Shown piece by piece: positions 1 through 5,090 of a DNA stretch of 6,259 nt. The notes under the pieces are model-generated. The model saw only the letters and a list, made by a program, of their open reading frames with translations, searched no databases and had not been told where the DNA came from. The translations under genes and the position numbers were made by a program. This DNA is from an uncultured Clostridia bacterium (GTDB lineage: Bacteria; Bacillota; Clostridia; Oscillospirales; Ruminococcaceae): NCBI GenBank assembly GCA_945933905.1, contig CAMEQX010000082.1, positions 1-6,259 on the forward strand, in the 5' to 3' direction. Every line of letters starts with the position of its first letter. The stretch's first letter is position 1.

Positions 1-552
1 CGCGCCGTTTCGGTCGAATTTTGCGCTGCCTCTGTTCATCGCGGCAATATAGCCTATCATATCGCGCACCGTGCAGTCGGTCGGGATTTTCGTGACCTCG
101 AAGCTTCCGCCGTAATTCTCGCAGACAATCCCGTGATTTGAACAGATTTCGCGAAGAAGCTCGGCGGTTGTCGTCGGTGTGCTGAGCGAGCTTGTGTATT
201 CCATATCAAGCGAGTACATTTTGTCATAGCAGATTATCGACGCGTAGTTTCCGCGGATATATCGCCTTGAAACGAAGAACACCCCAAGCGGACACCACTC
301 CTCGTTGTCGAAGCTGATAAACGGCTTCACCTGCGCGTTTACCGCTATTTCTCCCTCGTATTTCACCGAGAACGCAAAGCGGTTTGCACAAACGGTTCCG
401 AGGGTAAACCAGTCGGGGTGAATTACATCATCGAAGTCAAATTCGAGGATTTTGTCATCGAGAAAAGTCTGATTTCCCGCGATGATTTTGCAATAAACCG
501 TTCGCCCCGGCTGCATTGCGAGATTTTTGAAATTGTCCGATACGTTAACCAA
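1..552 (-). CDS. phage tail protein, hub/baseplate-like (DUF5048-like), partial
   Basis: The reading frame is open from near 561 to the left edge, so the C-terminus is missing (about 184 residues seen). I favour the TTG at 552, because GAGGTGA lies 5 bp upstream and the protein then begins close to the family-like start NVSDNFK. A GTG at 561, 1 bp after the preceding stop, is the alternative. Visible blocks are NVSDNFK near the N-terminus, a beta-rich middle with LGTVCANRFAF, the segment CPLGVFFV, CYDKMYSLD, a TTTAELLREIC helix, and RDMIGYIAAMNRGSAKFDRNG at the edge. From memory this order of blocks matches tail proteins of Firmicutes prophages (DUF5048 / Gp37-like) that sit at the tail tip. 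It is last in the phage operon seen here. Phage tail origin is fairly sure; the exact tail role is inferred. Confidence 0.78.
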   Translation of the reverse strand, partial: MVNVSDNFKNLAMQPGRTVYCKIIAGNQTFLDDKILEFDFDDVIHPDWFTLGTVCANRFAFSVKYEGEIAVNAQVKPFISFDNEEWCPLGVFFVSRRYIRGNYASIICYDKMYSLDMEYTSSLSTPTTTAELLREICSNHGIVCENYGGSFEVTKIPTDCTVRDMIGYIAAMNRGSAKFDRNGA

Positions 553-562
553 GCCTGTCACC

Positions 563-907
563 TCACTTCTGCAAAAGCTTCAGCTTTACGCCGCCGTAGG
601 TTCTCACGCCGTTTGTTTCCGTGACAACGGGCGCGGGTTCCTCGGGAATGTGAAAATCCGCGGTAATCGTGCCCTCGGGCGACGGGAAAGTGACCGAAAC
701 GAAAATCTCGCCGCAAAGCTCGCGGAGCGATTTCATCTCGCTTTCGGACAGCAGCCCGAAGGTTGCTTCGAGAACATATTTCCTGTTCACGAGGTCGATG
801 AGCATATCGCCCTGAGTGTTGTAGCGGATATCGGTCCGGCGGGTTTCGCGCCGCACGTTAAGCTCGGTTACGCTGTTAAATTCCGTTTCGTTAATGGTTA
901 TCGTCAT
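563..907 (-). CDS. small phage tail-associated protein (DUF6711-like)
   Basis: 114 residues, ATG start with GGAGG 6 bp upstream, overlapping the preceding gene's stop by 4 bp (ATGA), which suggests translational coupling. The layout is an N-terminal beta strand (MTITINETEF), a charged segment ending near TQGDMLIDLVNRKYVLEATF, a helix LLSESEMKSLRELC (about 52-65), a strand pair FVSVTFPSPEGTITADFHIP (69-88), and a C-terminal strand YGGVKLKLLQK. This order of short opening strand, an R/K-rich linker, a helix, V-T-F/Y-P-P and K-hydrophobic-K ending resembles a family of about 110-aa proteins (DUF6711) found next to tail genes in gut Firmicutes phages. It sits directly before the hub-like gene, consistent with a tail role. 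Molecular function is not known. Confidence 0.7.
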   Translation of the reverse strand: MTITINETEFNSVTELNVRRETRRTDIRYNTQGDMLIDLVNRKYVLEATFGLLSESEMKSLRELCGEIFVSVTFPSPEGTITADFHIPEEPAPVVTETNGVRTYGGVKLKLLQK

Positions 908-1062
908 AAATTACCTCCGAGCGTATTTCCTGTATTTTTGATATTGAGCTGGCGTTCAAGCTCGCGGTTTCCCTGACGAATGAGCTTTGCGATTTTGTAG
1001 CCCTCGTCCTCGCTTTTCACGCTTGCGCTCTGCGAAACGTTTTTGTTGTTTTCGTCAGCCAT
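904..1062 (-). CDS. 52-aa hypothetical phage protein
   Basis: A short gene easily missed by length cut-offs. It starts with an ATG that shares one base with the upstream stop (TGATG) and has GGAGG 10 bp upstream. Its TGA overlaps the next ATG by 4 bp. The product is hydrophilic: MADENNKNVSQSASVKSEDE, then a predicted helix GYKIAKLIRQGNRELERQL, then a Gly/Asn-rich tail ending GGNL. There is no cysteine, signal peptide or membrane segment. The tight overlaps on both sides and its own ribosome binding site argue that it is translated. I do not recognise the family. It could be a small tail or connector protein, or a remnant left where larger tail genes were lost. Confidence 0.66.
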   Translation of the reverse strand: MADENNKNVSQSASVKSEDEGYKIAKLIRQGNRELERQLNIKNTGNTLGGNL

Positions 1063-1374
1063 CAGTTATTCGCCTCCGTGTATTCTCCGCCGATTTTCAC
1101 GGCTTTTATTTTACAGTGATGAAGCTCCTCGGCGCGATAAAATATCACCTCGGTTATCTCGAAAAGCTCTCCGTGATACTTGACGCGCGTTCCCGCGGAA
1201 AATTCTGCCGACGGGTAAGAATTTTCATAGTCATACCAGATTGTCAGCTCGGAAACATCGCGGGTGCTGGAGGAAGTCGTTTTCGATAAGCTGCCTGCTC
1301 CAGCCGCTTTCCGTGGGAACATAGTGGTAAAAATCATCGCCGAGAAGGCTGTTCGGAATAGGCTTTACGTTCAT
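1062..1374 (-). pseudogene. minor capsid / head-tail stopper-like gene broken by a frameshift
   Basis: Translation should start at ATG 1374, which overlaps the adaptor stop (ATGA) and has GGAGGTGAAGGA directly upstream. That frame gives MNVKPIPNSLLGDDFYHY...SRQLIENDF and then ends at a TGA near 1230. The neighbouring frame, one base on, carries the conserved-looking second half: STRDVSELTIWYDYENSYPS, then GTRVKYHGELFEITEVIF and LHHCKIKAVKIGGEY, ending at 1062. Together they give about 103 aa, the expected size and order (MKPIP..LL start, FYD/YDYENS, F.G....I, HH.E/K) for the Minor_capsid_1-like head completion proteins that follow the adaptor in A118/SPP1-type phages. The internal ATG at 1337 has no ribosome binding site. 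The shift probably lies at about 1265-1290; an AAAA run (TTTT 1280-1283 on the plus strand) is a likely indel point. A sequencing error or a programmed +1 shift cannot be excluded. Confidence 0.72.
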
Positions 1375-1811
1375 TCCTTCACCTCCGCCGCTCCATAAAA
1401 GCAGCCCGCCGCGCGAAGAAGTCTTGCGACGGTTTGGTTGATGTCGAGCGGCTCAAAATCGGTTCCCGAGGAGCTTTTTGAAGCGCTTCCCGAGGAGCTG
1501 CTCGAGGACGTTCCCGTGGAGTAGGTGAAGTCGCCGATTGTCACGCGCTCGTCCGTTTTGGAAGAAGAGCCGCTTTGCTCGCTGAGCTCGGCGGAAAGCG
1601 CGGTTTCCTCGCGATAAATCGCGCTTGCCTGAAAAGCCGCAGCCTGCTTGACGAAATCAGCCGCGGGAGTTGTCCCGAGAGCGACAAGCGTTGCTCTGCC
1701 GCCGGTTATTCCGTTAAGGACAAATTCCGCGCGCTTTATGCACTTTTCGAGAAGCTCGTTATCTGTCGCGTCAAAGCCCATTTCCCTGTATTCGTTTGCG
1801 GTAATTATCAT
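1371..1811 (-). CDS. phage head-tail adaptor (gp6/gp15-like connector), Ser-rich
   Basis: 146 residues, ATG with AAAGGAG about 5 bp upstream. The N-terminal half is helical (EYREMGFDATDNELLEKCIKR, then FVKQAAAFQASAIYREE), as in adaptor proteins that dock under the portal ring in SPP1/HK97-like phages. ERVTIGDFTYS (88-98) matches the V..IGDF.YS strand common in this group. The C-terminal helix is DINQTVARLLRAAGCFYG (123-140). Between the strand and this helix lies a serine-rich stretch (about 99-116, with six serines in a row) that looks like a flexible insertion or low-complexity expansion. The position between capsid and stopper-like gene supports the call. Family membership is inferred from order and pattern, not from a search. 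Confidence 0.75.
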   Translation of the reverse strand: MIITANEYREMGFDATDNELLEKCIKRAEFVLNGITGGRATLVALGTTPAADFVKQAAAFQASAIYREETALSAELSEQSGSSSKTDERVTIGDFTYSTGTSSSSSSGSASKSSSGTDFEPLDINQTVARLLRAAGCFYGAAEVKE

Positions 1812-1832
1812 AGAAACTCCTTTCGTTTAATC

Positions 1833-1871
1833 AAAAGCGGCGGACAGCGTTTTGCCGCCCGCCGCAGTTTT
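1833..1871 (-). terminator. GC-rich hairpin between capsid and adaptor, possible weak terminator
   Basis: A 7-bp perfect stem GCGGCGG (1837-1843) / CCGCCGC (1859-1865) has an inner GCG/CGC pair and a 6-nt loop. In the minus-strand transcript it is followed by UUUUGAUU and preceded by an A-rich run, so it could act as a leaky intrinsic terminator or an mRNA-stabilising 3' end just after the capsid gene. The uridine tract is short and genes continue downstream, so partial read-through is expected. The other strand also shows a short T run (1868-1871). Confidence 0.5.
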
Positions 1872-1879
1872 AATGCGGA

Positions 1880-2776
1880 TTAGTTCGCCTTGCAGACTGC
1901 AATCGCGGTTTTCTTGCTGTCGGGGATAAAGAGGTCGTGATACTTGCGGTAGTCGATATCCCAAGCGTCTGCAAACTGGTTCTGCTCGGGAGTGATAATC
2001 AAACTTGGCAATTTGATTAATCGTAAAGAAGAAACGGCAACGGGAGCGTCCTTCGGGCAGATAATCCAGTTAATCTGAACAGCGTTCTCGGCGGGCGTAA
2101 AGCCGTCGGTGTCGCTGAAGGTATAAGCAGACTTCATTCTCGCGGACGGAACGGGGATAATTGCCGCGCCGCAGATTGTCTTGACGTTGAGGTCGAGATT
2201 GCCCTGAGTGAAGGTTCCCGCGTCAATGGAGTGAGTAACCTCGCTCGACAGCATCAGCATATCATAAACAGAGCGCGCCATTGTTACGACAAGCTCTCCG
2301 TCGCCGCCGACAGCCTCGCGAACCTCGCTTATCTGACCGATAAGAGTGGACAAAACGGAGCTCTTTGCGGGAGTGTAGGTCTTGGTGATAGAAGCGGACT
2401 CGCCGAGCTTGGAGTAACGATAAGCGTCAATCTCGGGGATAACCTCGGTGCGCTGGAATTCAGCCGCGACATTTGCCGCCGCAAGCGCAAAACCGCTTTC
2501 GTCAACGTCAAGCGCGTCAATGCGGAAACGTCTGCCTCTGTCCTGACTCATCGTCATTGTTTCGTAGGAATAGGTGACTGCGCCGTTTACATAGCCGTCG
2601 TTGCGGTCGTACTTTGCAAGTCCCTTGAGCGACATTTTGGGCATCTTGATTTCGCTGCCGCCGTTGTAGATAACTCTCGCGGCGTTGTCCTCCATCCAGC
2701 CCGATGTAGAGCCCTCGCAAATCTGCTTGTCAAGCTCAGTCTGAAAAACCTTTGCGTATTCGATTGTGTTTGCCAT
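1880..2776 (-). CDS. phage major capsid protein (HK97 fold)
   Basis: 298 residues, ATG with AGGAAG 8 bp upstream. This is the shell subunit. Diagnostic stretches are the N-terminal YAKVFQTELDKQ, the strand and loop region KMPKMSLKGLAKYDRN, DRGRRFRIDALDVDESGF (79-96), and EFQRTEVIPEIDAYRYSKL (106-124), which match capsid proteins of clostridial and Listeria-type siphoviruses that lack a protease. The length (about 300 aa) and the separate small scaffold gene upstream fit a proteolysis-free HK97-fold capsid with scaffold-assisted assembly. The C-terminal half has the mixed beta/alpha pattern of the A domain, with the P-site-like KDAPVAVSSLRLIKLPSL. The gene is intact, with no sign of decay. Spacing to the scaffold gene is unusually large. 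Confidence 0.9.
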   Translation of the reverse strand: MANTIEYAKVFQTELDKQICEGSTSGWMEDNAARVIYNGGSEIKMPKMSLKGLAKYDRNDGYVNGAVTYSYETMTMSQDRGRRFRIDALDVDESGFALAAANVAAEFQRTEVIPEIDAYRYSKLGESASITKTYTPAKSSVLSTLIGQISEVREAVGGDGELVVTMARSVYDMLMLSSEVTHSIDAGTFTQGNLDLNVKTICGAAIIPVPSARMKSAYTFSDTDGFTPAENAVQINWIICPKDAPVAVSSLRLIKLPSLIITPEQNQFADAWDIDYRKYHDLFIPDSKKTAIAVCKAN

Positions 2777-3009
2777 AATAAAAACTTCCTTTCAAATTTT
2801 GTTTTGTGAAATTGTTTTGAATAAGACGTTCGGACAAAATCTGTCGTGCAGTATTTTTATAAAGATAACCTCTTTCAAGTTCACCCTGATTTTGCCCTGC
2901 CAACGCCGAAATCCGACCGTTTCGCCGAAGCTGTCGTGCCGTTCACCAAAGTAACCCTCTCGGCTTGCACCGCTTCGGCGTATTAAACCCACCGTCCCGC
3001 TCTCTCGGT
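2777..3009 (-). other. 233-bp structured gap between scaffold and capsid genes
   Basis: No convincing gene. It holds a 9-bp perfect inverted repeat CGCCGAAGC (2923-2931) / GCTTCGGCG (2972-2980), CAAAGTAA (2947-2954) matching TTACTTTG (3010-3017) across the scaffold stop codon, a small CTCGG/CCGAG hairpin (3004-3008/3018-3022), and a 9-bp direct repeat CTGTCGTGC (2841-2849 and 2931-2939) exactly 90 bp apart. A GTG-started 66-codon frame on the minus strand (2992-2792) lacks a ribosome binding site. The gap could set capsid-to-scaffold ratios by processing, or be the scar of a lost gene. The rest toward the capsid start is AT-rich leader. Confidence 0.45.
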
Positions 3010-3420
3010 TTACTTTGCCGAGAAAATTCTGCGAACAGCGGAGAAACCGTCGTTTGTTCCCGAGCTTCCCGCCGAGAACTGCGGAATTTCCCGCTGAACT
3101 GCCTTCAGATGCGGATAAGCCGCGATAATTTCAGCCGCCGCTTCCTCGGGAGTTTTGCCCGATTTGCACAGCATTGAAGTGAGCGAAACCGCCTCGGCGA
3201 GCTTTTCCTTCGCAACCCCCGCAAGCAGCAGCGCAAGCTTTGTTTCCGTCTCGGAGAGCGTGACGCCGATATCAAGCAAGCGTTTTGCGCTTTCGTCAAG
3301 CTCCTTTTTGAGCTCGTCAATCTCGGTTTCCTTTTCCGTGAGCAAAAGCTGCTGTTCATCAATTTCGGTGACCTCGGGAGCGTTCTCCAAAGCCTCCTGT
3401 TCAAGAGTTTCCGTTTCCAT
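3010..3420 (-). CDS. phage capsid scaffolding protein
   Basis: 136 residues from the ATG at 3420, chosen over an upstream in-frame ATG at 3456 because GGAGG lies 6 bp before it and because the family begins with an acidic segment. The protein is Glu-rich with a long predicted coiled coil (about residues 17-60), a second helix LAEAVSLTSMLCKSGKTPEEAAAEIIA (74-100), a Gly/Ser linker, and a short basic C-terminal end (VRRIFSAK) of the kind that scaffolds use to touch the capsid shell. It would guide capsid assembly and then be lost. It overlaps the portal gene by 20 bp and precedes the capsid gene, the normal order portal, scaffold, capsid. Assignment rests on position and composition. Confidence 0.78.
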   Translation of the reverse strand: METETLEQEALENAPEVTEIDEQQLLLTEKETEIDELKKELDESAKRLLDIGVTLSETETKLALLLAGVAKEKLAEAVSLTSMLCKSGKTPEEAAAEIIAAYPHLKAVQREIPQFSAGSSGTNDGFSAVRRIFSAK

Positions 3421-4768
3421 CAAAATCCTCCATTTCCATTGCCCTTGCCGCGTCAAGCGAAATCCCGTAAATCTCGGAAAGCGCGCGGCTTCTTGAAATC
3501 AAGCCGTTTTTGTACAGCGAAGCGGCACGCTCGGCGCGGGTTCCCTCGTCCTCGCAAACGCCGTCTTCAAAACGGATTTGCACGTTCTCAGAAGCCGTTT
3601 CGGAAAGCTCACCGGACATTTTCGCGAGAATGCAAACGTTCTCGCAAACGCGCTCGAGATTTTTCGCAATCAGCCTGCGGTAAAAGCTCGTGGTGCGGTA
3701 GGTTCGGCTGTTGCGCGAAACAACCTCGGTTGCCGTGCGGATTGTGCCGTTCTTGTAGGACAGCGCGCCCTCCGAAAGTCCCGTCTGCATACAAAGCAAA
3801 TCGAGCAGCTCCCCGAGCGCATCGACGTGCTCCTGAACACGCAGCTCGGCGGTGTTGTCGGAGATTTTGAGTTCATCGGTATCCGACGCGGAAAGCGCCT
3901 CGAAAACCTCGTCGTTCACGTCAAAGTAGCGTTTCAGTTCGCCGTTTTCGTCATACTCCCCGCGAACCGCGTAGGACGGCACTATTATGCGCTTTTTCCC
4001 AAGCACGAACTCCCTTGAAAGCGAGTCGAAAACCGTGTCGATTGCCTTGAGCGTATCCTCAGCGCCCGCGAAAACCGACGAACCGAGCGGCGCGCACTGC
4101 CCGAGAATTCCCGAGCCCGCGCGAAAGTACACGAAAAGCGGCTTTGCAAGCCCTTTGATAAGGCTTTTCTCGGTCATTTCGGGGAAGCACTCCGAAAGCG
4201 CAACCTCGCCGCCTGCTTCACGGAACAGCTTGTTCTGCGTGAGCAAGCCTTCGGCGGTGATTTCCTGCGTTTCCGCGAGAACGAAGTTCTTGCCGTTTCG
4301 TGAAACCGCCGAACCAAACGCGCCGCCCGAGATGCTTCTGCTGTCCCATTGTTTTGGAACGAAAGCGTCCGCGGAAACGAAATCAAGCTTCACGCCGTTT
4401 TCGTAGTAAACCTTGACAACGCCGCCGCCCAGCGCAAACATCTTCTCGAGAAAATCCGAAAATCTCTCGGAGAAGCTGTTGTCGGAGAACACTTTTTTGA
4501 GGAAGCCTTCCGTTTCCTTGTCAGCGCAGGAAATCTCGGTGCCTTCGGTGAAGCAGAGCCGCGAAAGCTCCGCGCAGACCGCCTTTGCCGCTCCGAGCGA
4601 CGCCAGCTTTCGCATACCGCCGTTCATTCCGCCCTTGCGGACGTAGCGCCAGTCTCCGCCGCCGCGGTAGATGTCGTTCCATTTCGCAAGCTCCGTTGTG
4701 TAAAACAGCGAAAGCGCCGAGCTGTCCGAGAGCTTTTGTCTGCCTAAGAGCAAACTTTTCAAGCTCAA
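3401..4768 (-). CDS. phage portal protein, A118-like (SPP1-type)
   Basis: 455 residues starting with TTG, well supported by a consensus AAGGAGG about 8 bp upstream; a start further downstream would lose conserved N-terminus. Portal rings form the DNA channel at one capsid vertex and dock terminase and tail. Visible family marks are WNDIYRGGGDWRYVRKGGMN (30-49), AKAVCAELSRLCFTEG, GGGVVKVYYENG (114-125), KPLFVYFRAG (209-218), PLGSSVFAGAEDTLKAID (227-244), EFVLGKKRIIVP (253-264), and TATEVVSRNSRTYRTT (345-360). This is the pattern of the A118 portal family, whose usual length is similar. The frame is full-length and uninterrupted. Oddly it is the first phage gene: the normal upstream terminase large subunit is absent, replaced by a short gap to a host regulator. 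Confidence 0.92.
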   Translation of the reverse strand: MSLKSLLLGRQKLSDSSALSLFYTTELAKWNDIYRGGGDWRYVRKGGMNGGMRKLASLGAAKAVCAELSRLCFTEGTEISCADKETEGFLKKVFSDNSFSERFSDFLEKMFALGGGVVKVYYENGVKLDFVSADAFVPKQWDSRSISGGAFGSAVSRNGKNFVLAETQEITAEGLLTQNKLFREAGGEVALSECFPEMTEKSLIKGLAKPLFVYFRAGSGILGQCAPLGSSVFAGAEDTLKAIDTVFDSLSREFVLGKKRIIVPSYAVRGEYDENGELKRYFDVNDEVFEALSASDTDELKISDNTAELRVQEHVDALGELLDLLCMQTGLSEGALSYKNGTIRTATEVVSRNSRTYRTTSFYRRLIAKNLERVCENVCILAKMSGELSETASENVQIRFEDGVCEDEGTRAERAASLYKNGLISRSRALSEIYGISLDAARAMEMEDFDGNGNS

Positions 4769-4795
4769 ATTCTATTCCTCCTTCTTGTTTTATTT

Positions 4796-4835
4796 GCGGG
4801 AATTTTCGTTGTCCTTTCCCGCTGACTAGATAATA
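4796..4835 (-). promoter_or_regulatory. possible minus-strand promoter with start-site inverted repeat for the phage module
   Basis: On the minus strand an extended -10 (TG-n-TATTAT, box at 4835-4830) precedes the portal leader. The -35 region is a poor match (GTTTTT around 4858-4853). Just where transcription would begin lies a 7-bp inverted repeat, GCGGGAA (4796-4802) / TTCCCGC (4816-4822), 13-nt spacer, which could be an operator or a 5' mRNA hairpin. No T run follows, so it is not a terminator. The portal ribosome binding site follows at about 4777-4783. Confidence 0.4.
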
Positions 4836-4891
4836 CCACACCTGAAACTGCAAAAAACTGCACACTTTTATGAAAGTTTTCAAAAAAGCAC

Positions 4892-4920
4892 TTGCAAAAA
4901 TCCGCAAAAAGTAGTATTAT
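4892..4920 (+). promoter_or_regulatory. sigma-A-like promoter for the RpiR-family gene
   Basis: TTGCAA (4892-4897) and TATTAT (4915-4920) are separated by exactly 17 bp. Upstream DNA is AT-rich with several A-tracts (4852-4857, 4882-4887, 4896-4900, 4906-4910), partly in helical phase, as in UP elements or curved DNA. Predicted transcription starts near 4927, giving a leader of about 165 nt before the ATG at 5091. Confidence 0.6.
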
Positions 4921-4930
4921 AAATAGGAGA

Positions 4931-4942
4931 TATATCGATATA
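4931..4942. promoter_or_regulatory. 12-bp perfect palindrome, candidate operator
   Basis: TATATCGATATA is a perfect palindrome placed about 5 bp after the predicted transcription start of the regulator gene. This is a typical operator position, and many RpiR-family regulators repress their own promoters by binding palindromes. It could equally be a chance AT-rich palindrome. Confidence 0.35.
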
Positions 4943-4951
4943 ATTGCGGGA

Positions 4952-5057
4952 CAGACTGTTGATAAAGGCACATCTGCTTCGTCAACGGCACATTCGGCAG
5001 GCACAAAGCCTAGCCGAAGTGCCATTTCCTCGCATCTGTACCTTTCTCTACAGTCTG
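4952..5057 (+). ncRNA. structured 5' leader with alternative pairings (possible riboregulator or dispersed repeat)
   Basis: Three hairpins follow one another: GTTGA (4958-4962) / TCAAC (4982-4986) with GCA/TGC inside; a strong arm GGCAC-A-TTCGGC (4987-4998) / GCCGAAGTGCC (5013-5023) capped by GGC-acaaa-GCC; and CTGTA (5036-5040) / TACAG (5049-5053). A competing closing stem joins CAGACTGT (4952-4959) to ACAGTCTG (5050-5057), with AAAGG (4964-4968) / CCTTT (5041-5045) inside it. The two sets use the same bases and exclude each other. GGCACA occurs three times (4967, 4987, 5000). No U-run follows, so control, if any, would be on translation or RNA stability. I do not recognise a known riboswitch class. 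The element may instead be a dispersed intergenic repeat with 8-bp inverted ends. Confidence 0.45.
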
Positions 5058-5090
5058 AAATATAGAATTTAGAACGGAGGCACATTATTT

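Noticed and set aside
1062..1337. Treating the 91-codon frame from ATG 1337 as an intact gene.
   Set aside because: No ribosome binding site at 1337, while ATG 1374 has a strong one and supplies the expected N-terminus in the neighbouring frame; a frameshift explains both.
2231..2809. 192-codon plus-strand frame opposite the capsid gene.
   Set aside because: Shadow of the well-supported capsid gene on the other strand; high GC third positions keep antisense frames open.
2792..2992. 66-codon GTG-started minus-strand frame in the scaffold-capsid gap.
   Set aside because: No Shine-Dalgarno, composition unlike the neighbouring genes, and it is built over inverted repeats; no family recognised.
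4769..4900. Prophage attachment site or terminase remnant upstream of the portal.
   Set aside because: No tRNA gene, no recognisable terminase residues in any minus-strand frame, and no second copy of a candidate att core in the window, so neither can be supported.
4765..5085. 106-codon minus-strand frame across the regulator's promoter and leader, with a hydrophobic stretch.
   Set aside because: It is antisense to the structured leader and promoter, has no ribosome binding site, and its end overlaps the portal start. The hydrophobic run is produced by the AT-rich promoter. It could still be the coding shadow of a dispersed repeat.
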